Source: Allium sativum
Taxonomy: Eukaryota > Streptophyta > Magnoliopsida > Asparagales > Amaryllidaceae
Direction of reading: 5' to 3'
Assembly: GCA_030737875.1 (NCBI GenBank)
Contig: CM060910.1
Span: 632,573,303-632,637,302 of the forward strand
DNA: 64,000 nt
Shown here: positions 35,961 to 47,735 of the stretch, one piece after another
Numbering within the stretch: the stretch's first letter is position 1
Layout of the letters: each line of letters begins with the position of its first letter
Notes under the pieces: model-generated
Seen by the model: only the letters and a program-made list of their open reading frames with translations
What the model was told of the DNA's origin: nothing
Database searches by the model: none
Position numbers and translations under genes: made by a program

Positions 35961-37267
35961 TGTACTGCCACTACGTACCTAATTTCAAGAAACAAAAATT
36001 ATTTTTAAAGGAAGATTTGGCTTGAAATAGTTTCTATTATATAGAAATGATTATAAAGGAGCATATATTGGGCTCGTTGAATTTTTCTAAAATCGAACTT
36101 TTTAAAAATTCTCATCTAATGGACGAACAAAATTGAAATGACAATTCGATTGAATATGTAGTTGAAGTGTCATCGTACGCATTAGCTATGAAGGAATATT
36201 TCTATAAAAAATGGAATAGCAGCCGGAATATTTTTCGGTTTTCAGAAGTGTTGAGGGTTATAGCAATATTAGCGGGATGATTGAAATCTAGTCGAGGAAT
36301 GGCTCGAAAGGCTAGACGGTAAGCTTAGTACAGTTGGGAAGAGGTTAGTAATTTCCTCACCATATCAAGTTGGAGAAGGCACGAAGAACAATTGCTAAGT
36401 TATTATAATTAAGTAGCCCGACTTGTTTAGATCCAAGTTCAGAACGTGTTAAAATTGGGGTAGTGATCGATCGTAGCAGTTAACATGTCGACCTAGATGG
36501 AAGAGAGTTAGGTGGATTCAAGCTCGCTTCGAAGATAGAATGCGCCTATAAAGTATCGTATGAACAACCTACATGCCCCTATTCTATTTCCTCATTACTG
36601 CCTTTGGTCAACATCAATTTTTCCTTTAGCCCTTCCTCTATGTCGGTAACCTCTCTCCTTCTTTCCACCATTAAGCAATGCTAAAGTTTTGGTATGCCAA
36701 GTATCGTGCCACCACCGCATTTGATTTTAAAACTTATCTCCTCTCACTAACCACTCTCAGCACATAACACAACCCTGCACTGGCAATTCTTCCTTGTGCT
36801 ACCTCAGTCTTACTTCTCAAGAAGTGGCTTGTTCAGAATAAAACAAGAAAAAGATTTCCACCTGCCATGACTCGACATAGTTCACTTTTCACCAAGGGCG
36901 ACTAGCTAAGCTTGGAGATTTACCGCTTGTAGGATGAAAGAGGAGCTATTCAAGGTGGCAAGATTGGCGCCAATTCTCCACTATGATACTTATAAGAGAG
37001 AATGATACACACGCTATGTTTGCCTTTCCAACACTCAAATGACACGAAATGTTGATGATAAAGGTGAAGAGAGTCCGGATTGAGTCGATTGATGATGATC
37101 TCATTGGGAATCTGAAGATTTCCGCAAAGGATGCCGACTTAGATGATAATGAGCCGTCAGATCTTGAGGTTTTACAACATACCTTCTTTGATGACGTTTG
37201 CGTTTGGAAAACCGATAATTCAACTACTGGCTCACTTGTCGTGCGCATCATTAAGTGAAATATTATT
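35961..37267. other. Unassigned intergenic stretch
   Basis: No element ends or recognised domain. A 69-aa acidic plus-strand frame (37049-37258; DDDLIGNLKISAKDADLDD) and a 101-aa minus-strand frame overlap each other. Neither matches a family I know, and neither has a clear promoter or intron signal. Confidence 0.35.
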
Positions 37268-39050
37268 TGTAAAACCCCGTAATTTTAACGTTGGTTATTT
37301 TAATTGATTACTTAGGTTCCAAAAATGAAATCTGCACAAATGTGGGAATTTTCTCATGAAACTTGCTTCAGCTTTTGTGGCATAATCATGAGTAGCTTTC
37401 ATAATTGAGTTTCATGACCGGAGTTCATATGATGAATTTATGAATGAAAAACGAATTTGAAACTGAAATAAATAATTAAATAAAATTAACTGTGAAGACC
37501 CACTATACACCGCCAGTGCTTATATAACTCCACCCAACCGATGTAAATGATTATCAAGATAAAGAAATAGTAGAAAAGGAGATAAAAGAGAAAAAAAGAA
37601 GGAAATAGAAGAGAAGAGAAAGAAGAGAATATAAAACTCCATCACGGAACGCAGACACAATCACAGAACCTGTCATATCACCCACAACGCATCAGATAAC
37701 ATATAATAGTAATAATCATAGATATAAAATAAATGAGATAGTAATAACTATATAAACTATATAATCAGAGTATATAGACTCATACAATTATACAAAATAG
37801 TAATATAGTTTATACAAGTGACAGATAAACTTAAACTGATAATCTGTCCCTAATAAAGATACATAATACTGCCAAGACTCGCAGTGTCACACGGTGGAAT
37901 AAACATGGATAATCCAAGTATAAATAGGAAAGATGCCGCCTTCTGTTAATCCACTTGCGCAACTCTAAATAATACTCATACATGTCACTTGGTCTGCTCA
38001 TTAGCATCATCGATAAATAGTACCCAAGGTAATAAGAGAGAAATAAAACCTTGATTCAGACAACAATCTAGTGTGAGCGATAAACAAATTTCAAAGTACA
38101 GTAATAGTCGTAATAGTGAATATGACACGGAGGGTATGAGGATCATACCTGTCATTCCCCTGTACCAATATAGTTAGCACATAATAATCTATACATGATA
38201 TATTGTGATAAACATCATATAAATATGGTGTGATAGATGTCTAAGTACTAATGTTGATAAATAAGTAAACATCCATATCATCCATCATTCATCCTCACAT
38301 TCATTCACTCAGTGCGTTGAGTATACGGTACTCAATACTTTAGTCATCAAATTCATCAAGGCACCGGGAGTCCCTATTGCAACGGGTTCTATGAGACTAT
38401 ATTATTGGAACAAGTTATTATAAATGGAAATAAAAGTCGAGATATGAAATGAAAAATTAGAACCTAACTGGAGATCGGTTGAGATAAATGATTTTCTGAG
38501 TATTGATCTGATGTTGGTTTCAGCCTTCGGGGTTGATGTTTTGAGAATTATATCTTACTGATTTACGGTTAGGGATTGATGAAGGAATAAAATGGAAATC
38601 GAAACGAAACCCAAATTTGAGATAAAATGTTAGGCTAGTTAAGTTATAACGATGCGATCTAAATTACTGTGTTAAATGAGAGATGGGGTTTACCGAGAGA
38701 TAACCGAAGTGGGTTTGAAATAAATTTATCGAAAGTTTATAAAAGGTGCTATTTTGGAATAAAGGCCTGTATATAATGTATTTGGGATTATCAAAGTTAA
38801 CATAAGGGTTTTGAATAATATTTTACTTAATATTTAAATTATGTAAACGACCATAAGATTTGTAATAAGGTTTCCAAGGAAAAGTATGGTATTATAAACT
38901 ATATATTCTACAAGTTTATAAGTTGAATAGAAACGTTTGTATATAATGTTTTAAAAGATTTAACGATTGATGTAACGAATGGTAATTCAAAAAGGCCAAG
39001 TGATGTTGTGTACTGAACTAATTGATATATTTATTTTTATGGTTGTTTAT
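37268..39050 (+). other. Possible old LTR beginning at TGTAAAACCCCG
   Basis: TGTAAAACCCCGTAATTTTAACG resembles a gypsy LTR start, and within 200 bp there is a GACCGGAGTTCATATGATGAA stretch like the 5' parts of other LTRs here. No matching end, PBS or duplication was found. The rest (37490-39050) is AT-rich with no recognised feature. Confidence 0.3.
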
Positions 39051-39756
39051 TTTGATAGTTAAATAACTGACTATCAAAATTTGGCCCAACGTTGTTGGTA
39101 CGGAAAGACCGGGATCGAATTTATATTTGAAAACCATTCCAACCAATAAATACGAATACATGGAAGATGCTAATCGAGATGGAACAATTGAAGACCGTGA
39201 TCTTCGTAAAGCAGAAGAGTTACGTAAAATCTTTGGCTGATCCTGTAACACCCCATAATTTTAAGATATTAAAATTAATATATTTAAGAACACTTAATTT
39301 TTTAATTGAGAATTAAGTAAAACAGACTATACCATTGCGTTCGTCTCAAAATTCTGGTCAACATATACCCAAAGTTTGCATTAAACGGATAATGTATGGG
39401 AAAGTTATGGACCTTGGAAGTTTATATACATATAAGGGAAATATATGTATATATATAAATTAATAAAATAAAATTCAACCTAAAATTCAAGAAAAAAAAT
39501 TCAAAATAGCGGAAGCGGGAAGGCAAAACGCCAAACCGACCTATTTTATGGGTCGACCCGATCCTGCTGGGTCGACCCCAGGGTCAACTCAGGGTGTTTG
39601 AAATCGACCCCGTCGGCCCAGAATGGTCTGTGACAAATTTTTTTGTTTTAGGGCTTATGTGTCGCGCTGTGATTGGCCTGATGACTCATTTTCTTGGATT
39701 GGATGGCTTGGATGGATCCTAGGTTGATCTAAAGGATCTAATTACTCATACACACC

Positions 39757-39764
39757 TATAAATA
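39757..39764 (+). promoter_or_regulatory. TATA box of solo LTR 39244
   Basis: TATAAATA about 510 bp from the LTR start, in the position shared by all Tekay-like LTRs here. Confidence 0.6.
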
Positions 39765-39975
39765 CATATCTAACCTAAGCCCCAATCTACACTAAAATCA
39801 TTCTATGAAGCCGTCATGCTGTCTCTCTCTAAACTAGTGTAGCCTCCATCTTCTTAAAACTAGAATATCTTCTTCAACTAGAAATCAATTAGAAGAACAT
39901 CAATAGTCTACATCAAAGGAATAGCTTAACAAATCCAGAAATCAGATTCCAGAATACAAGAGCTGTTCTTTTTCT

Positions 39976-41869
39976 GTAAGTTCAGTTATATTTCAAATTT
40001 AAACATATAAAAGTCATGACTTGAAATGAATTGAATCTAGAAATATGCCTAATTGTAATTCTGATTCATGTTTATCCTTGTGACAAATATGAAATTAACT
40101 ATGCCTATGAGATTATTGTGAATTATACAATTGGACCTATCATATTATATATTAATTTGGTGATGCTTTTATGTTATGTTATGTATATGTTCATAAGCTA
40201 AGTCATGTTCATATATGTTTAGATCTACATTATTGCTTTTATGTTATGTTATGTACATGTTCATAAGCTAAGTCATGTTCATATATGCTTATATGTTTAG
40301 ATCTACATGCTTGCTTTTATGTTATGTTATGTACATGTTCATAGGCTAAGTCATGTTCATATATGCTTATATGTTTAGATTTACATACTTATATGTTTAG
40401 ATCTAAGCTAGTACACAAGTTTAAGATCTATGTAAATTCCTGTTCACATGCTTAAGATTTATGTTAATTGGATCTAAAATGCAAGTTCACATTTATATGC
40501 CTAATTAAATGAATATTGTTCTATGCCAAATTTATATGACACATGTTTAGTTGGATCCATATTATTTTATGCTTGTTGGAATGTTACATGCCCCTTTCTT
40601 TTCTCTTTTTGTTTATAAGTTAGGCTAAATTGCGAGCCTAATGTTCTATGTGAATTATGCGAACGAACAACGGGGGTAACATTGGGGAAAAACATTAAAT
40701 TACATGCTATTGGCATAGATTGGCTCATAATCATGTAAATGATTAGTAGCATGAAATGGTATAATTTGTATACCATTAATTATGAACATAATTTAAATAG
40801 TAAATGTGACATGACAACACTTGTGGATAATTTACATACAAACTTGACATAAATGACAAATATGTAAATTAAAGAAAAGATGAACTTGCCTAACTCGAGA
40901 TTAGATTGAGTTGTGGTGTAAAACTGCCCGGAACCACCCGACACATCCAGTAATTGCAACAACACCGATCTAATGTGAGCGGTTAGTGCATCATGCCTAA
41001 GAAAAACCCGAGGTTAGATTGAGTTGTGGTGTAAAACTGCCCGGAACTGCCCGGCACATCCAGTAACCGCAACAACACAGATCTAATGTGAGAGGTTGGT
41101 GCATTAATAAATCAATTAATGCTAATGAACAAGACATGCTAAGAATGGTAGGGTTAAGTTAATTAAGGCAACACGTAACCAATACAACATGTTAATTAAA
41201 CAGATGGATGGGGTTAGGTTAAATTGGGAACACTTAACCGTTATAACATGTTGATTAGGAAACCCTAGTAACGGGGACCCATTTCAGCAGTAACCCACAT
41301 AGATGTATCATGGTACCCTGAAACTAGGCAGGGTAGGGCACAATTACTGTGCTGATTATAAGCGGTCAAAATAGCAGCGGGTGGTGCGTCAGTGTAGGTT
41401 CCGATGGAGTACGGGCGTGCATGTATTCCGGAGTGGAAAAAGCAGGCACTGGGCATCAGTAGTTATACACTGTGCATCTTGAATCGTGTCGGGTTGCCAT
41501 CATAGGGATTGATACACCCCATGGTGGGACCAACACAGGTATCTACAATCGAGCGGGGCCGAATGACACAAGTAATAAATGCATGCGAGAAGAAGCCGAT
41601 CGATAAAGGGATCACTTTGTTATGAACACATGATGATAGTTGGAACATTTGTTAGTAGGTGCAGAGAAATAGAAATGATCGCGCTAGTATATTCAGTTTA
41701 CTCTGCCTTATCTTGTCTTAAGTTATCTTGTTATTATGGTATTGTCCTATTTTCAGTTTATTCATGTCATGATCCTATATCTTGTTTACATGCTGAAAAA
41801 TCACTGGACTTACCAGGCTTATGTCTGACCCGATTTTCTTTCGTCTTCTTTTCTTCCGTTTCCCCCCAG
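39976..41869 (+). other. Predicted leader intron in solo LTR 39244
   Basis: Donor GTAAGT at 39976-39981. CTGAC at 41825-41829 and a T/C tract precede the CAG acceptor ending at 41869. First exon about 185 nt; acceptor to LTR end 367 bp. Confidence 0.5.
40890..41100 (+). other. Twin hairpin module in solo LTR 39244
   Basis: Two units. Outer stem TTAGAT with ATCTAA in both; inner pairing GTTG(T) with (G)CAAC. Constant loop CTGCCCGGAAC followed by CCCG(A/G)CACATCCAGTA. Confidence 0.7.
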
Positions 41870-43406
41870 GTCCGCATGGAGGGAACACTTCAGCTTAGTT
41901 CGAACTTTTTCCAGCTTGAAGAGAGTAGATGTATTGCTTGGATTCTCTTTTTAACTGCTATGGCTGGCTCATGCTTTATTGGGGAATATCATTGTCATTT
42001 TATGCTTCTTTATTTTGTTATGCAAGACATAAATATTTTGTTGTAATAGTTTAATGACTAGTGCTATTATAAACCACTGGATTATGATTTATGTCTGAAA
42101 TAAAGTTTATGAAATTTGCGCTGCTATCTTTACTTATATCTGTCTTGTAATTATTCTATGTCTGTTTACTAATAATGCTCCACAGAACTTAGTGCATTCC
42201 CTTAGTGAGTGACACTAACGGACGTGGGGTGTTTCATATCCCTAGAGATATATTGTGATTCAGTTATGGTTGAAATCTATGGATTTGCAAGGACTACTCA
42301 CTACTGATCCATGGAGTGATTCCTATATTGGATGCATTAGGAGAGTACCTTCGGTTCATCCTGTTCCTGGATGACTTATGTGGACGAATATTTGATAGAG
42401 TATTTCCTAAAAACCACATATATTGATTTTTACAAATACACCGAGTTGGTGGCGAAGAGGGGCACTTCTTTTGTACAAAGAGTATATTTGTGGACGTTAA
42501 ATAGTGATTTGACGGATCTGGCAATATGACATTCAAAGTGAATGGTGACTAGATGTTCTTAAAAGAAATTATAACCACAAGCCACATCAACTGGGAAATG
42601 ACAAAAATCGGGAAGGCAGCATGGCTAAGTGGGTCACTCCCAATTAGGGTGTATTGTCACCATATAGAGAAAATTCATTATTTGTTCTTCTTTTTGCTTC
42701 TGTATCTCCCGAGAACGGTTATGTTGCTAGCAACCGTTAGGTGACAATATATTTGGAACATTCAAGCGAAATGAATGGTCGGTCATGTGTGGCTGAGTTG
42801 CAAGATGTTCTTGTTGAACTCCAGAGTATCCCCTCTAGAGTACACTGATCGTAAGGTGGTTCTATACCTTGTCATAGTCGGAATCCAATCTCCAATAAGC
42901 GCCCACGATTTTGATTGTATACAATATATGTAGAGTGTAACACCTCGTATTTTCTATTAAAATTAAACTAACTAATTAAAGAATAATTATTTCTAAACAT
43001 GAGAATTAAGGGAAACGGGTTACGCCATTGTGTTCGTCTCGGAATTCTGGTTGAGATAGAGTTTGAGTTTGCATGAATTGGACTTCGTATGAAGAAGTTA
43101 TGGCTGTCGGAAGTTTCCAGAAATTTAAATATATAAAAACAGCTCGTCAGAAATTCAAAATTCAAACCAAAAGAGTAGAAGCGGGCTGGGCGGGAAAATT
43201 CCCGCCCAGACCCAGGTCGATCAGGGGGTCAACTCTAGTGTCGACCTCTCCCCTACAGGACGACCTGGGGGTCGACTTGGGGGTCGACCTGCCTCCCCGG
43301 GCAGATTTGAATATGACGACATTTTGACCTGTTGCTGAGTCAGATGGCTATTTGGATGGCACTGGTTGCTTCTGTGATGATCCTATGGCTTAAAATAATC
43401 CTAAAA

Positions 43407-43418
43407 CTATATATAAAC
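43407..43418 (+). promoter_or_regulatory. TATA box of Tekay-like 5' LTR
   Basis: CTATATATAAAC, about 475 bp into the LTR and at the identical place in the 3' LTR (54913-54924). It would drive the genomic RNA. Confidence 0.65.
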
Positions 43419-43630
43419 ACATGTAGACTCAACCTATAAACCTAAACAAAATTAAAACAATGGCCGTCATGCTGTCACTCCAAAACTTAGAATAGCCGCC
43501 ACCTATTGGAAGCAAAGTAAAGTAACTCTATTCGGTTCAATCTAATCTCAACAACAAATTTATCTACTTCAAAGGCGAGCTAATTCAACTACAGAATTCA
43601 GATTCCAGAACTCAAGACCTTCTTTGAGTG

Positions 43631-45593
43631 GTGAGTCCGATTTCTTTAATAAGATAATTAACAAGTTAATTAGGTTGAGTTATAAATTGGGATTTATGGC
43701 TATGTTTGTGAATCATTGGAAAATATGATATTTTGTGATTATATGCTAGTTGTTTATGATGCTAGTTTTGTTGTGAATCCCTTTGTATATGCCCAATCGC
43801 CTATGTTCAACTTGATTCATGTTTAGCATCAGTTTTATGCAAGTTTGGGTATAGATTATATGTTAGTTTCTATACGGATTGTACACACGTTACATGTGAA
43901 TCAAATTAAAAGACTATATGCAAGTTTAGGTAGTGATTAATTTCACATATATACATGTTTATATCTTTATATTTAGATCCATATGCAAGTTTATACCTTT
44001 ATGTGTAGATCTACGACATACATGGTTTATGCAAGTTTGTGACTATTGCCTATGCAAGTTTGAGTGATAACCGTATTCATACATGCAACATCACACTGTT
44101 TAGATCTATACTTAGATTCATGAAAATACAAGGTTGATGCAAGTTATGTTGTAATCCTTATTTGCAAATTAGATCTATATTGTGTTATGCAAATTTATGA
44201 TGTTTTCTCCGTTTTATGTGTTAGACTAATTGTTAGTCTAATATATATATATATATATATATGTCATGTTAAGCGAACGAATAACGTGGGGACGAATGGG
44301 ATGATATTAAAATATTTAATATTGAGAATTGGCATAAATGCCTTAAATGGTAGATAATTAATTTGTGATGTTAATTGGTTTAATTTATATACCATAAATA
44401 GATGGACATAGTTAAAGTATCAATTATGGACATAGTTAAATTTGGAATTGATTGACAATTTGAATAGGGATATTAATTCAAATTGGGGTAAAAGATTATG
44501 TGTGATAATCAATGCCTAGGACATGAGGTTGGACTCATTTGTGGTGTAAGACTGCCCTGACCCACCCGGAAAATCCAGCAGCCACAAATGGTAGCCCAAT
44601 GTGAGAGGTCATAGGCCCAAATTAAATGCGTGACAATTGTATGGACACGAGGTTAGGTTCATTTGTGGTGTAAGACTGCCTGGACCCGCCCGGCAAATCC
44701 AGCAACCACAAAGGGTGGCCTAATGTGAGAGGTCCTATAAGGTTACGGTAGTAATAAACTAAGTAACACTTAACCAAAGTAAATATGTGGTGGGACATGG
44801 GGGTTAAGTGGGTGACATGTGGAAATACGAATAGAAACACTTAACCAAATTGAAACATGTAAGTGGACATGAATAAGAAAGGGGTTAAGTGGGATGTACT
44901 AGAGGGGACCAAGCATAGGTGGAAAGCTTGTGTTAGGCATGGGGGCCCTTTTCAGACCAGTAACCCATTAAGTATCTTTGTGGGCTCGACCCAAGTCGAG
45001 GACGGGCACGCATACTGGGCTTGACTGTAAGAGGCCAAAACGGGTTAGCGGTGGCAACGCAAGTCCAACGGGTTTCATGTGCGTGCGTGGGCCCAGGCTG
45101 GTAGGTAAGACGTTGTTGCATCGTGTAGGTATAAGTCGTGCATCCTTGAGTTGTATCGGGTTGCCACTTTGGGGAGTGATACACCCCACTGTGGGACCAG
45201 CACGGGTATCTACAAGCCAATCGAATGAGGGTAGTGGGTACACCTAGTGGAGATATGGGCAGGCGACACCTATGTAAGCAACTAGGGGTACATGAAACTA
45301 CCAATGTTATTAGCACTTATGTTTTGTAGGCAGGATCAACCTTTAAGGTGTTTATGTGTGGTGCAGTATAGCAAGTATCCTATAGTGGTTTGGTGCGTAG
45401 TTAATGTTATCTTAGTCCATCTTAATTCCTTAGTTTTCTGAGTCTTGCCCTTTTATTCACAGTCATTTCCTTATTTTCCAGCTTATGCCTTATCCTAGTT
45501 ACTTTAATAATTATATTGTTAAAGTTATCGTACTCGCCAGACTTTATGTATGACCCCTTTTGGTTCCACCTCTTTTCTTCCTCCCCCCCCAAG
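43631..45593 (+). other. Predicted leader intron in Tekay-like 5' LTR
   Basis: Donor GTGAGT at 43631-43636 and acceptor CCCCAAG ending at 45593, preceded by a C/T tract and a TATGAC branch-like motif. It lies wholly left of the inserted solo LTR. First exon about 190 nt; downstream LTR exon 381 bp without the insertion. A second AG occurs 8 bp downstream in TTCAG. Confidence 0.5.
44520..44735 (+). other. Twin hairpin module in Tekay-like 5' LTR
   Basis: Unit 1: CATTTGTGG with CCACAAATG inside TTGG/CCAA. Unit 2: TTTGTGG with CCACAAA inside TTAGG/CCTAA. Both loops carry GTAAGACTGCC and an AAATCCAGCA end. The 3' LTR repeats this at 56020-56235. Confidence 0.75.
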
Positions 45594-45962
45594 GTGTTCA
45601 GGGTGGGACTAGCACTAGTTTAGCTTGATTTTGGAAAGCTCTATCTCTTTCTTTTGGAAGTTGCTTGGATTATTGAAGTAAAGTTCATCCTATCTCACTT
45701 ATGGCTATTGTTATGTTGGGGTTATGTCTTTTATTTTATGTACTCATAATGTAACACCCCGAATTTCAATTAACACTAATGGTTAGTAATTAAAGTATAA
45801 TTAATCTCAGATGTGAGAATCAGGGGAAACGGGCTGCGTCATTGCGTTCGTCTCGGAAAAATACGCGAAATAGAGTCCGAGTTTGCGTAAAACGGGTACC
45901 GTATGAAAGAGATATGGACGAACGAAGTTAGGCAGAAAAACCCGAAACAGGCCAGAAATGCA

Positions 45963-46024
45963 CTGGCGCACTTGTGAAGTGCGCCAGCACAAAAATACAC
46001 TGGCGCACTTGGGAAGTGCGCCCA
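45963..46024. repeat. Pair of GC-rich palindromes upstream of TATA
   Basis: CTGGCGCACTT-GTG-AAGTGCGCCAG is a perfect 11-bp stem with a three-base loop. A second copy 12 bp on has loop GGG and a 9-10 bp stem. They sit where the other subfamilies have the GGTCGACC cluster. Confidence 0.85.
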
Positions 46025-46187
46025 TGTCGGGACAGGAAACCTGCACAGTTTCTAGAGAGTTCTGTGGTTGGGTGCACCAGTTTGGGGTTTGGGCTTGGTC
46101 TTAGGGCTGGTTTCTGGAAGGTTCCGAAATCTAAGGGTCCTAATCTAATTTAGGGTTAATCTAAGGGCCTAAAACACTCACCTAATC

Positions 46188-46195
46188 TATAAATA
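46188..46195 (+). promoter_or_regulatory. TATA box of solo LTR 45750
   Basis: TATAAATA about 440 bp from the LTR start, in the shared position. Confidence 0.6.
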
Positions 46196-46571
46196 CACCC
46201 TAATACTACCCTAATTCATACTAAAAATAGAAATGATGCCACCATGCCGCCAAAATCAAACTTGAGAGGAACCTCCATTAGTTTATGAAGAAAGTTGCAA
46301 GCTAATCAACCTCTAATCATCATCTTCTTCTTGTATAGCAACTAGTTCTACTACATAAGTTTGCTAATCTTGGTTTTGGTGAGTTTCTATCACTTTAATA
46401 ACCAATTGCTAAATTAAGTAGATGAGATATGATGAGATCATGCGGTTTTGTATGCGGATTTGTGGGTTTTAAGTCATATGATATGATGTTAGTTTGCTAA
46501 TCTATGTTTAATGTTAACCCTATGTTTATGCAAGTTAAGTATGTGGGTTTATGCAAGTTAAGTGATGGGTT

Positions 46572-46779
46572 TCATGCATGCTAAGCATTGGGTTTCATGC
46601 ATGCTAAGCATTGGGTTTTATGCATGCTAAGTATTTGATTTTATGCATGCTAAGTGTTTGGTTTTATGCATGCTAAGTATTTGATTTTATGCATGCTAAG
46701 TATTTGATTTTATGCATGCTAAGTGTTTGGTTTTATGCATGCTAAGTATTTGATTTTATGCATGCTAAATGTTTGGTTT
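46572..46779. repeat. 23-bp minisatellite, nine units
   Basis: Nine tandem units of ATGCATGCTAAG followed by an 11-base tail that alternates among CATTGGGTTT, TATTTGATTTT and TGTTTGGTTTT types. ATGCATGC is palindromic and contains the plant RY core CATGCA. Beyond it, ATGCAAGTT words recur to about 47080. Confidence 0.85.
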
Positions 46780-47511
46780 TATGCATACATTATGACATGC
46801 AAGTTTACCCTTTTTCTAAATAAGATGCATACATATGCAAGATGACACCTTTGTATGCTATGCATACATATGCATATTTACCCTATTATGATGCAAGTTC
46901 ATATGCAAGTTTGTCTCTTTTTATGATATGCATAACATATGCGAGTTTGCCTCTATGTATGACATGTTATGCAAGTTCACATGCAAGTTTATGTGCAAGT
47001 TCATATGCAAGTTTATGTGCAAGTTCATATGCAAGTTTGTCTCTTTTTATGACATGCATAATGCAAGTTTGGGTTAAATGCTAGTTGGGTTTAATGTATG
47101 CTCATATATGCAAGTTGACACCTTTTGAACCCATGATAAAGTTATAAGCTATGTTGGTTAAACCCATGACATTTGTGATGAATCTTCCCTTTTATTATGT
47201 CACGTTACGAGAACGAATTACGTGGGGAACGATGGGGTTAATATGCATGTTAATAAAATGATGTGGAATGGGTATGCTTAAGAGTAACATAAATTAAATG
47301 GACATAATTGGGAATTTACCTATTGAGTTAGGTCTACCCATATTATGGAGTTGGGAATTTACCTATTGAGTTAGGTCTACCCATACTACGGAGTTGGGAA
47401 TTTACCTATTGAGTTAGGTCTACCCATATTCTGGAAAACATGATTAATTAATTAGGGATAATTAATATAAATTATGAGGGTGATTAATTAGGTGTAATTA
47501 ATCGACTAAGA

Positions 47512-47735
47512 CACGAGGTTGGACTCAGTTGTAGCGTAAAACTGCCCGGACCCAACCGGCTTAACCAGTTGCTACAAATGTTAGCCCAATGTGAGAGGTC
47601 TTAGGCACAAATTAAATACGTGATTAAAGTAAAGACACGAGGTTAGACCCTTTTTATGACGTAAGGCTGCCCGGACCCAACCGGCATATCCAGCAGTCAT
47701 AAAAGACGGTCTAATGTGAGAGGTCTTTATGAGGT
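47512..47735 (+). other. Twin hairpin module in solo LTR 45750
   Basis: Unit 1: GTTGTAGC with GCTACAA, outer TTGG/CCAA. Unit 2: TTTTATGAC with GTCATAAAA, outer TTAGACC with GGTCTAA. Both loops keep CTGCCCGGACCCAACCGGC. This stem sequence differs fully from the sister LTRs, yet pairing is kept. Confidence 0.75.

Larger units (their letters stand above)
39244..42236 (+). mobile_element. Solo Tekay-like LTR, 3.0 kb
   Basis: It begins TGTAACACCCC and ends GGGGTGTTTCA, the last T being a change from the usual TTACA. Flanks GATCC (39239-39243) and TATCC (42237-42241) agree at four of five bases. No PBS or internal sequence adjoins, so it is a solo LTR left by recombination. It shares its last several hundred bases with the minus-strand LTR at 1201. 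It has TATA (39757-39764), twin hairpins (40890-41100), only about two GGTTAAGT-type pairs (41150-41245) and three roughly 75-bp tandem units at 40160-40390. Confidence 0.85.

Noticed and set aside
37049..37258. 69-aa acidic frame as a possible host exon
   Set aside because: Too short, overlapped by a longer frame on the other strand, and no recognised family or splice signals.
44978..45316. Overlapping frames of 89-127 codons on both strands
   Set aside because: They lie in the predicted LTR intron; the 3' LTR copy (56435-56780) changes frame and length.
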